DNA from: CAYQMF01 sp964418595
GTDB lineage: Bacteria > Planctomycetota > UBA1135 > UBA2386
Assembly (NCBI GenBank): GCA_964418595.1
Contig: CAYQMF010000029.1
Location: 1-56,946 of the forward strand
DNA: 56,946 bases
Direction: 5' to 3'
The notes under the pieces were generated by a model. The model ran no database searches and was not told where the DNA came from. It saw only the letters and a program-made list of their open reading frames with translations. Below, in pieces: positions 15,512 through 22,794 of the stretch. How positions within the stretch are numbered: the first letter of the stretch is position 1; every line of letters begins with the position of its first letter. Made by a program: the position numbers and the translations under genes.

Positions 15512-16393
15512 CTACCCGAGGGCCGGGGATCCGCCAACGGGGTGTGCGCGATCGCGCGCGACCTTCCACCAGCCGAGCGCCATCCCCAGCGGCAGCGGCA
15601 CGATCCCGACCACGAGCATCACGCCAGCCACCGTTGGCAGCGAGCACCCGAACACGTCGTCGGCGAGGCGGAGGTAGTCGTTGACGAGACCGAGCGAGCC
15701 GTTGGTCGCGTACGCCTCGCGCGCCTCCGCGCTGATGAGAAGGCCGAGGCACAGCTTCAGGTTCACGAATTGCAGGAGCGCCCCCGCCATGGCACTCGCC
15801 GTCCGCTCTTGCGGTGTGCCGGTGTGGCCGCCGGTCGCCGCGAGGTAGAAGCAGTACGTCGCGAAGGCGAGTTCGCCGCCGTGCCCGGCCACGAGGATCG
15901 CCGCTTCGCCAGCCGCGTTGAACGCGATGCAAGGCACCAGGATCGCGAGCGCCGTGAGCGCGACGGCGACACGAGGACGATGGCGCATCCCGTACGCGCA
16001 CGCCGCGGCCACGACGGCGACCACCCACACCAGGAGCGGCCGCTGCTCCGCGATCCCGGTCCACGCCTCACCGCGCAGGCTGATCGCCGGCGCCGACGGG
16101 TGACCCAGCAGGCAACCGACGGTCGCGTGCCCCATCTCGTGCGGGAGCGCCGCCAGGAACCACGTGAAGCTCGCCGGCAGGACGAAGCCGGACGCCCATG
16201 CCAGCGCGAGGCCGAGCGCGAGGTACCGCCAGCCGAGATCGACCGCATCGGCGGCGCTCGTCACGTTCCTTCGCGGCGGCCCGCCCACGATCGCGAGGGT
16301 GGACGCACGAGCACGCGGGCGATCCAGGATCGGAGGCTGCACGTCGACTGGATCGGCCGGCGGGCGCGCGAGCCTTGACGCCCGACGCCTCAA
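15512..16393 (-). CDS. Polytopic membrane protein with HEMGH zinc-peptidase motif
   Basis: A 293-residue protein with about six hydrophobic segments. The first membrane segments are followed by LAALPHEMGHATVGCLLGH (His85, Glu86, His89), a HExxH motif at a membrane helix as in site-2-protease-like M50 peptidases and their M50B relatives. A second conserved acid to complete the zinc site was not identified with confidence. The start is a TTG that overlaps the methyltransferase stop (TTGA at 16390-16393), so the two are coupled. The first 45 residues are Arg/Pro-rich and weakly constrained, so a later start is possible. Peptidase activity is inferred. Confidence 0.6.
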   Translation of the reverse strand: MRRRASRLARPPADPVDVQPPILDRPRARASTLAIVGGPPRRNVTSAADAVDLGWRYLALGLALAWASGFVLPASFTWFLAALPHEMGHATVGCLLGHPSAPAISLRGEAWTGIAEQRPLLVWVVAVVAAACAYGMRHRPRVAVALTALAILVPCIAFNAAGEAAILVAGHGGELAFATYCFYLAATGGHTGTPQERTASAMAGALLQFVNLKLCLGLLISAEAREAYATNGSLGLVNDYLRLADDVFGCSLPTVAGVMLVVGIVPLPLGMALGWWKVARDRAHPVGGSPALG

Positions 16394-17853
16394 CGTGCGG
16401 TCAGGAGCGCGCTCATCCGCAGGATCGCGAGACTCTCCTGGAGCGCGGTGTCGGTGAGCCCGAGGGTCCGCGCGAGATCGGCCCGATCGCGGGTTCCATC
16501 GAGAAGCGTGAGCACGCGGCGGTCGACCTCGCGCAGCTCGACGAGGTCGTGGCGGAGGCTGCTCACCCGCAAGGACCCCTGCCCCATCCGCCGCGCGAGC
16601 GCACTCGCGACCGGGCGTTCACCGACCGTGGCCGTCGCGACCGTCGGACCGGGATCCAGGACGAGCACGCCGCCCGCGTGACACAGTCGCAGCGACCGCA
16701 GGATCTCGGCCATCGCATCTCCCGGCGGTGGACCACCAAGGCGTCGGGCGATCTCCGCGGCGAGGTCACCAAACGGCACCGACTCCGGCCAGCGGGTGCC
16801 GAGGAGGACGAAGGCTGCCTTGAGCCAGGGGTGCTCGATCGAGAGCTTGCGCCCCCCAGGCCCCGTGAACACCTCGACGCCAGGGCCCGCCACGTCGACG
16901 GTCGCGCGCTCCGGCCGCATCGGGCTCGCGAGCCAGAGGCGCCCGATCACTGCCGGCGTGGCAACCGCATCGCGGGCGATGCCGGCGCGACCGAGCAGGC
17001 TGCGACGGAACGTGCGCCCGCGGAGGAAGTCGCGGGTCTGTTCCTGCTCGAGCCTGTCGCCGACGACGCCTGCCGCTTCCTCGTCGTCCTCCGCCAGCGC
17101 TTCGCCGAGGTACTCGAGCCCGTGCGCGCGCGCCGACGCCGCGAACTCGTGGAAGTACACGGGCCGGTTGTCGGTCTCGAGGTGCTCATGGAAGACGTAC
17201 GTGTCCGAAGCCTTGGCGAGCAGCGTGGCCTCCTCGGCGATCGCCCGGCCGTACGCGGAGTCGCGGTCGTGCACGCGGGCTCGCAACTGCTCCACGAACT
17301 CACGGCTGGCCCGGATACGTTCGCGTGGCGCAACGACGTCGCGTACGTGGTGGAGCAGCATGTCGCGCACCATGCTGCGCAGGTGCCAGCCCGGGTAGGT
17401 GTTGTAGCTCACGTACGCGATGCCGTTGGGCGCGAGCACGCGGCCACAGACCCGCAGGATCGCCGCCTGCACCTCCTGGGGCACCCAGGAGTACACGCCA
17501 TGGCAGATGACGTAGTCGAAGCTGCCCGGCGCGAACGCGACGTCGGTGATGCTCGCCGCGTGCAGTTCGACGTCGCGCAGCTCCAGCGCGCGCACCACGG
17601 CCTGCGCCATCGCGATCTGTGCCGGCGACAGGTCGACGCCGACGAGGGTCGCTCCCGGCAGGCTCTCGGCCATCGGCAGGAGGTTGCCGCCCGTCGCGCA
17701 GCCGATCTCGAGCACCCGACAACCGGCGAGGTCCGGCGGCGCGAACCCCGCGAGCCGCGCCATCACCGCGAGGTTGCGCGGATGTGTCGGCCGCAACGGG
17801 TTGCTCTCGTAGGGAACTGAGTCGTAGCTCGCAGCGAGGTCGGCGTCGCGCAT
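16390..17853 (-). CDS. SAM-dependent methyltransferase with methyltransferase regulatory domain
   Basis: A 487-residue class I methyltransferase. Motif I is VLEIGCATGGN near residue 48, the acidic motif II is LVGVDLS, and post-I/motif IV is FDYVICHGVYSWVP. After the Rossmann fold comes a region matching the methyltransferase regulatory domain (PF10119 type: YNTYPGWHLRSMVRDML, HEHLETDNRPVYFHEF). A further C-terminal winged-helix-like tail ends with DRADLARTLGLTDTALQESLAILRMSALL. The substrate is unknown. It is followed directly by the HEMGH membrane protein. The ATG fits the family N-terminus (YDSVPYESNPLRPTHPRNLA). Confidence 0.82.
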   Translation of the reverse strand: MRDADLAASYDSVPYESNPLRPTHPRNLAVMARLAGFAPPDLAGCRVLEIGCATGGNLLPMAESLPGATLVGVDLSPAQIAMAQAVVRALELRDVELHAASITDVAFAPGSFDYVICHGVYSWVPQEVQAAILRVCGRVLAPNGIAYVSYNTYPGWHLRSMVRDMLLHHVRDVVAPRERIRASREFVEQLRARVHDRDSAYGRAIAEEATLLAKASDTYVFHEHLETDNRPVYFHEFAASARAHGLEYLGEALAEDDEEAAGVVGDRLEQEQTRDFLRGRTFRRSLLGRAGIARDAVATPAVIGRLWLASPMRPERATVDVAGPGVEVFTGPGGRKLSIEHPWLKAAFVLLGTRWPESVPFGDLAAEIARRLGGPPPGDAMAEILRSLRLCHAGGVLVLDPGPTVATATVGERPVASALARRMGQGSLRVSSLRHDLVELREVDRRVLTLLDGTRDRADLARTLGLTDTALQESLAILRMSALLTAR

Positions 17854-17989
17854 GCGCGGATCAGAACGCGGCCCTTGGCGCGGCGCACGGCCCGGCGCAG
17901 AATCGAGCGCTCCCCATCGCAGCCGGCGGCCGCGACCCTCCGGGTCGATGCGTCGCTGCGCGACGCCGGAAAAGGCCGCCGACGGTGGC

Positions 17990-17995
17990 TATCGT
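17990..17995 (+). promoter_or_regulatory. Putative -10 element of nadA
   Basis: TATCGT ends 10 nt before the nadA ATG. A start site near the ATG would give a leaderless or very short-leader mRNA. Confidence 0.4.
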
Positions 17996-18005
17996 TCAGG
18001 GTCCC

Positions 18006-18962
18006 ATGACCGTGGCCGCCATCGACCCGCGCCTGGATCTGTTCGCCGAGATCGCGCGACTCAAGCGCGAGCGCAAGGCGGTGATCCTCGCGCACTACTA
18101 CCAGGACCCCGACATCCAGGACATCGCCGACCATCTCGGCGACTCGCTGGATCTCTCGCGCGTGGCGCGCGACGCCAAGGACTGCGAGGTGATCCTGTTC
18201 TGCGGCGTCCACTTCATGGCGGAGACGGCCAAGATCCTGAACCCGGGCAAGACCGTGATCCTGCCCGACCTCGAGGCCGGCTGTTCGCTCGCCGACGCAT
18301 GCCCCGCCGACAAGCTCGCGGCGTGGAAGGCGACGCATCCGGATCACTTCGTCATCACCTACATCAACAGCACCGCCGCGACCAAGGCGTTGAGCGACGT
18401 GATCTGCACGTCGAGCAACGCGGCGAAGATCATCGCCAAGGCCCCCAAGGACCGACCCATTCTCTTCGCCCCCGATCGCAACCTCGGCGGCTACCTCGCC
18501 AGGCAGGCAGGCCGCGCGATGGACTGCTGGCCGGGGACGTGCATCGTGCACGTGACCTTCTCCGAACGGCGCGTCATAGAACTGAAGGCGAAGCACCCGC
18601 GGGCGAAGTTCATCGCCCATCCCGAGTGCGAAGCGCACATCCTGCGCCACGCAGACTTCATCGGCTCGACGCGGCGCCTCGTCGAGTTCGTGCGCGACGA
18701 TGCGGCGCAGGAGTTCATCGTCGGCACCGAGAGCGGGATCCTGCACACCATGGCCAAGGCCGCGCCGGGCAAGGCCCTCATCGAGGCACCGGTCGAGGAC
18801 AAGGGTGCGTGCACGTCGTGCAGCCAGTGCCCCTACATGAAGCTCAACACCATCGAGAAGGTCTACCTCGCCTTGCGCGACCTGCAGCCGCGCATCGAGC
18901 TCGACGAGGCGCTGCGCCGCAAGGCGCTCGCGCCTCTCGAGCGCATGCTCGCGTGGAGCTGA
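18006..18962 (+). CDS. nadA: Quinolinate synthase
   Basis: A 318-residue quinolinate synthase. It condenses iminoaspartate with dihydroxyacetone phosphate for de novo NAD synthesis, using a [4Fe-4S] cluster. Hallmarks are ILAHYYQDPDIQDIADHLGDS, GVHFMAETAKIL, LEAGCSLAD (Cys93), YINSTAATKA, WPGTCIVHV (Cys179) and CTSCSQCPYMKLNT. The last segment gives a Cys269-x2-Cys272-x2-Cys275 motif as in bacterial enzymes. Length and order are normal. NadB and NadC are not in the window, so it is a single gene here with its own close-set promoter. Confidence 0.96.
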   Translation: MTVAAIDPRLDLFAEIARLKRERKAVILAHYYQDPDIQDIADHLGDSLDLSRVARDAKDCEVILFCGVHFMAETAKILNPGKTVILPDLEAGCSLADACPADKLAAWKATHPDHFVITYINSTAATKALSDVICTSSNAAKIIAKAPKDRPILFAPDRNLGGYLARQAGRAMDCWPGTCIVHVTFSERRVIELKAKHPRAKFIAHPECEAHILRHADFIGSTRRLVEFVRDDAAQEFIVGTESGILHTMAKAAPGKALIEAPVEDKGACTSCSQCPYMKLNTIEKVYLALRDLQPRIELDEALRRKALAPLERMLAWS

Positions 18963-18997
18963 GGGCGATCAGCGTACGCGCACGGTGATCGGCACGC

Positions 18998-20560
18998 TCA
19001 GGGGTAGATCTGGCCGCAGAACCAGGCCTTGGCGTCGACCCACTGGAACTCGCTCGAACTGCCCCAGCCGGGGTTCACGTAGAACTCGCGGTCGTACTTG
19101 GTCCCGAGCCACGTGTCCTTCGAGCGCCAGCGGTAGCGGAAGGCGACCGGGTAATGCTTGGCGCCGCCCATCGAGTTGCCGATCACGGCGGGCGTGTCGC
19201 GGTCGCGGATCGAGTCGCGCGCCGCCTCACGAAGGCGATCCTCGGCGAACGTCAGGCTGTTGTAGCTCGTGTCGAGCGTCGTGCTGGTGCGCCCGGAGAG
19301 ATAGCCAGCGGCGAGGTCCATGTCCCACGGGTTCGTCGCGCCGGACCCGGCGAGGCAGTAGGTGCCCATGAGGTCGTTCAGCTCGCGGATGACGTTCTTG
19401 ATGCCGTCGTCCATGCTCAGCGGTGCGATGGCCGAAGTCGACGCGCTGCTGCCGCCGCCGTTCGTGCGATAGAGCCCGGTGCGGCCGCTCCAGTAGGTGC
19501 TGCCCGCGTGCGCCTGCCGATCGCCCCAACCGAACAGCATGGCCCACGCCACCGGCCCGCAGCCCACGTAGCAACTGCCGTAGGTGAACTGGTCGTAGCG
19601 CGGCTGCTCGTCGTCGTCGCCATCCGCGCAGTAGGTCGTCCACGAACTCCAGTCGGCGGCGAGCAGCCCGCCGTCGGCCACCCAGCGCGCGCTCGCTTCG
19701 TCGTGGAGCTGCGCGAGGTGCGGGTTGTAGGTGTCGGCGAACCCGGCCTTCAACGCGCGCCACGATGGCCAAGGCCGGGAACGCGGCGTGATCCCGGGCA
19801 ACGCGGTCGCGGTGCGTGCCGGTACGTCGTGCAGTTGCAGCGGCAGCTCACCGCGAAGTGCCACGCGCTCGCCGGCCGCGTCCTCGGCGGCATACGCCAT
19901 GGAATCGATGCGGAGCACGCGCGCGACAGTGCGGCTCTGCTGGGCGGCGGCGATGCGGAGCGCGCGCGACGGCGATCGACCGACGCTGCTCCAGTTCGGC
20001 ACCGGCACGTCGTGCTCGCCGGTCGCGACGACCACGAAGCCGCCGGGGTTCATCTCGTATTCGAAGTACGCCACCCCCTGCACATCCGGCCGGAAGATCG
20101 GCGTCACGCCGATGACGCGCGGGACGATGGGCCAGCCCTCGGCATCCTGGGTGCCCACCACCGCAACGATGAGTTCGTCGACGCGCACGCGTGCGGCCGG
20201 CTCGGGGTATCGCTGCGCCAACACCAGGCGGGGCTCTTCACCAACACGCCGCAGCGACGTGAGGTGGAGGCCCTGCTCGTCGCCACGCAACACCTGGAAC
20301 AACAGTCCCTGCCCGACCGCGCCCAGGCCGTCGAGCAGCGCGCGGGCCGGAAGGACGTTCTCGTCGAGCGGCACGACGATCGTCGTGGCGAGATCGAGGC
20401 GAAGCACGCCGAACACGCCGGGGAACTCGGTGCCCTGACCCAGGCCGGGGGACACGAGGAGGTAGGACGTACCGAGGAAACGGGAGTTGGGGCCACCGCC
20501 GCCCTGCTGGGCAGGGAAGAGCAGGGTCGCGGACAGCAACATCGTCGACAGTGCAAGCAT
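18998..20560 (-). CDS. Secreted papain-like cysteine protease (C10/C39-like)
   Basis: A 520-residue exported protein (MLALSTMLLSATLLFPAQQ). The N-terminal half is beta-rich and unrecognised, perhaps a propeptide. The C-terminal half contains a papain-like core: YGSCYVGCGPVAWAMLFGWG with candidate nucleophile Cys334, and GGAKHYPVAFRYRW with candidate His469. A YVNPGWGSSSEFQWVD segment then resembles the NPGWG turn of streptopain-type enzymes. The ATG at 20560 has AGGAATCC upstream; a longer frame to 20647 would hide the signal peptide. Protease assignment is by motif spacing, not close identity. The gene is convergent with nadA across 35 nt. Confidence 0.62.
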   Translation of the reverse strand: MLALSTMLLSATLLFPAQQGGGGPNSRFLGTSYLLVSPGLGQGTEFPGVFGVLRLDLATTIVVPLDENVLPARALLDGLGAVGQGLLFQVLRGDEQGLHLTSLRRVGEEPRLVLAQRYPEPAARVRVDELIVAVVGTQDAEGWPIVPRVIGVTPIFRPDVQGVAYFEYEMNPGGFVVVATGEHDVPVPNWSSVGRSPSRALRIAAAQQSRTVARVLRIDSMAYAAEDAAGERVALRGELPLQLHDVPARTATALPGITPRSRPWPSWRALKAGFADTYNPHLAQLHDEASARWVADGGLLAADWSSWTTYCADGDDDEQPRYDQFTYGSCYVGCGPVAWAMLFGWGDRQAHAGSTYWSGRTGLYRTNGGGSSASTSAIAPLSMDDGIKNVIRELNDLMGTYCLAGSGATNPWDMDLAAGYLSGRTSTTLDTSYNSLTFAEDRLREAARDSIRDRDTPAVIGNSMGGAKHYPVAFRYRWRSKDTWLGTKYDREFYVNPGWGSSSEFQWVDAKAWFCGQIYP

Positions 20561-20681
20561 CGTTGGATTCCTGGAAGGGACCCGCACCAGCGCGGGTCGC
20601 CATCCCCAGCACGGGACGACGCCGGTTGTCACACGCAATCCTGGCAACTCGCGCCGCGCGAGGCGCGCGAGGGCTCGGGAG

Positions 20682-20712
20682 TTGACGGCCGGCCCGTACC
20701 GGCGCGTAATCG
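20682..20712 (+). promoter_or_regulatory. Putative sigma-70-type promoter
   Basis: TTGACG (20682-20687) and TAATCG (20707-20712) are separated by 19 nt; the hexamer shifted by one gives 18. They lie 18 nt before the ATG at 20731. This is the only gene here with a recognisable -35. Confidence 0.4.
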
Positions 20713-20730
20713 GCGTCGGAGATCAGGACC

Positions 20731-22182
20731 ATGCATCACACCCGCGCCCTCGCGTTGTTCCCCGCACTGTTCCTGGCGTCGTCCGCCGCCGCCCAGCGCG
20801 ACGCCGGCCCGATCCTCGCATCGCAAGTCATCGGCTCCGTCCGCGCCGGTACGCGCTCGAGTTCGGGCCCGGTCTCGGCGCGCGAGCTGCACACCAAGAA
20901 GGCGGGCTTCCAGGGCGTGCGGCGGGCGGGCGCGACCGCGGGTCCCGACCTGTCGTTCCGCGCCATGTTCCCCGATCCGACCCGGATGGACGGCAAGGCC
21001 AACATCGAGATCGACGCGCTGTCGATGGGAGCCGACTTCATCTGGGCGGACGCGACCGGTCGCATCCTCCCCACCGGCAACCAGTGGGTGGCACTGGCCT
21101 TCAGCGTGGCAGGCGGCGGCGCGGCAGGAGCGACGGGGGCTATCGCCACGGAGCAGGCGAGGCCCGATGGCGCCGGTGCCGACATCTTCAGCTTCTCCGT
21201 CGGCGCTCTCCCGACGCCGCTGCTGAGCGTGACGCGGCGCGCGATCGACAGCACGGAGCTGGACCTCTACGCCACCGGGTTCCCCGGTGACCTCACGGGC
21301 CTCGACCTCCAGTTGTCCGCCTACACGCTCGATGCGGACATCACCGCGGCGCTGAGTCCCACGCCGTGGGTGTACTTCTCCGTGAGCACCGCGACCGTCG
21401 GCAACGTGCCACCGAGCTGGTGGGCCGCGACGACTCCGAGCCCGGCGACCATCCTGCGCACGCAGTGGACCGGCGCGAGCTGGACGACGCCGCAACCCTT
21501 CGCCAGCTTCGGCGACCTGTTCCTCAACGTCACCGACGACGTCGACGCGCTGGCCATCCAGTGCTTCGCCACCTACGTGGACGTCGTGTTCTCGACCACC
21601 ATGCCGAGCGCGACTGCGACGTCGCAGCTCATGATCGTTCGCCTGTCCGGTATAGGTTGCGGCACCACGCCGCCAACGGAGGTGAAGACCGCGGACGGCC
21701 GACCGGTCGAGGGCCAGCTCGGCAACGGCAACGGCAGCATCGATGCTGTGTGCATGTACGACCCGAGCTTCCTCCAGCCCGGGTCGACGACCGACATCTG
21801 GGCCTACGTCACCGGCACGCCGATCTCCACGCTCCGCGTGCCGTCGGCGCCACGCAGCCTCGAGGCGTCGGCCTGGCGCACCTGCCCGGGCGGCGTGCCG
21901 TCGATCTCGAGCTTCATGACCGGCTGGGTGGGCAGCACGCCGTCGGCAGACACCGCGTACTACGTGCTCGGTATCGGCGTGCTGGGTTCGCCGCCTGCAT
22001 CGTTCCACCTGCTCGGCGCCATCCCGCGCACCGGCACCGAACCCGGGGGCGGCGCGGTCGGAATCAGCCTGCCGCTGCCCCCCGGATGGACGCGCACCGG
22101 CTCGCTCTACCTCGAACACATCTGGATCGCGGCCAACGCGTCGGGCGACGCGCAGGCTTTCCCGGTCAAGATCCGATTGTGA
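20731..22182 (+). CDS. Secreted protein of unknown function
   Basis: A 483-residue exported protein with a signal peptide MHHTRALALFPALFLASSAAAQ. The mature part is Ser/Thr/Pro/Gly-rich and beta-strand-rich, with patterns such as LSFRAMFPDPTRMDGKANIEIDALSMG and repeated aromatic strands (SWWAATTPSPATI, LYLEHIWIAANASGDAQAFPVKIRL). No catalytic motif is seen. Its tail ends in a short basic strand, as do other secreted proteins of this window. Likely a structural or surface protein; I assign no function. Confidence 0.7.
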   Translation: MHHTRALALFPALFLASSAAAQRDAGPILASQVIGSVRAGTRSSSGPVSARELHTKKAGFQGVRRAGATAGPDLSFRAMFPDPTRMDGKANIEIDALSMGADFIWADATGRILPTGNQWVALAFSVAGGGAAGATGAIATEQARPDGAGADIFSFSVGALPTPLLSVTRRAIDSTELDLYATGFPGDLTGLDLQLSAYTLDADITAALSPTPWVYFSVSTATVGNVPPSWWAATTPSPATILRTQWTGASWTTPQPFASFGDLFLNVTDDVDALAIQCFATYVDVVFSTTMPSATATSQLMIVRLSGIGCGTTPPTEVKTADGRPVEGQLGNGNGSIDAVCMYDPSFLQPGSTTDIWAYVTGTPISTLRVPSAPRSLEASAWRTCPGGVPSISSFMTGWVGSTPSADTAYYVLGIGVLGSPPASFHLLGAIPRTGTEPGGGAVGISLPLPPGWTRTGSLYLEHIWIAANASGDAQAFPVKIRL

Positions 22183-22188
22183 CCGCGC

Positions 22189-22794
22189 CTACTCGTCGTC
22201 CGGCGGCGCCAGCTTGAGGAGCGTGGCGAGCCGCGCGACGCCGCGATAGACGAGCGTCCGCACCGCGCCCTCGTTCTTCCCCATGTCGCGCGCAATCTCT
22301 TCGTAGCCCATGCCGACGACACGCCGCAGCAGCACGGCCTCGCGTTGGTCGGGGGCGAGCTGCGCGAAGGCTGCCTCGAACCGCGCGACGTCTTCGCGCC
22401 CGATCGCGACGCGACTCGGCGTGCACAACGTCGCGTAGCCCTGCACCAGGTCCGCCGCGTCTTCGCTGCCCGCGGGAACCGCCTCGCGTTCGACATCGCG
22501 GCGCGCGGCGCGATGGTGCCGGTGCTTGTTGCGGATCTTGTTCAGCGCCTGCGTGAACAGCCAGCGCCGGAACTGCGCGTCGCCGCGGTACTCGAACCGG
22601 CCCGCGTCGCGCAGCGCCTCCAAGCACGCCGACTGCACGACGTCGCGCAGCGATTCCTTGCCGCGCACGAGGGCGCCGGCCTGCAGGCGCACGAACGCCA
22701 TCAGCGACGGGAGATGCTGCACGACGAGACTGTCGAGCGATCGCGCATCGCCGGCGCGGGCGCGGTCGAACGCCGCACGGGTGTCGTCGTTCAT
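22189..22794 (-). CDS. ECF-type RNA polymerase sigma factor
   Basis: A 201-residue sigma factor. Region 2 is seen in LRDVVQSACLEALRDAGRFEYRGDAQFRRWLFTQALNKIRNKHR as read in pieces, and region 4 in LAPDQREAVLLRRVVGMG and YEEIARDMGKNEGAVRTLVYRG. It resembles the planctomycete sigma factors that pair with PknB-like kinases. The ATG at 22794 overlaps the stop of the upstream kinase-FGE gene (ATGA), so the kinase is translated first and the sigma factor second. This order suggests that kinase signalling feeds into the sigma factor. Confidence 0.87.
   Translation of the reverse strand: MNDDTRAAFDRARAGDARSLDSLVVQHLPSLMAFVRLQAGALVRGKESLRDVVQSACLEALRDAGRFEYRGDAQFRRWLFTQALNKIRNKHRHHRAARRDVEREAVPAGSEDAADLVQGYATLCTPSRVAIGREDVARFEAAFAQLAPDQREAVLLRRVVGMGYEEIARDMGKNEGAVRTLVYRGVARLATLLKLAPPDDE

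Noticed and set aside
18963..18997. Frameshifted extension (LSVPITVRVR) after the papain-like gene stop
   Set aside because: Only ten residues, with no evidence of a slippery site or homology.
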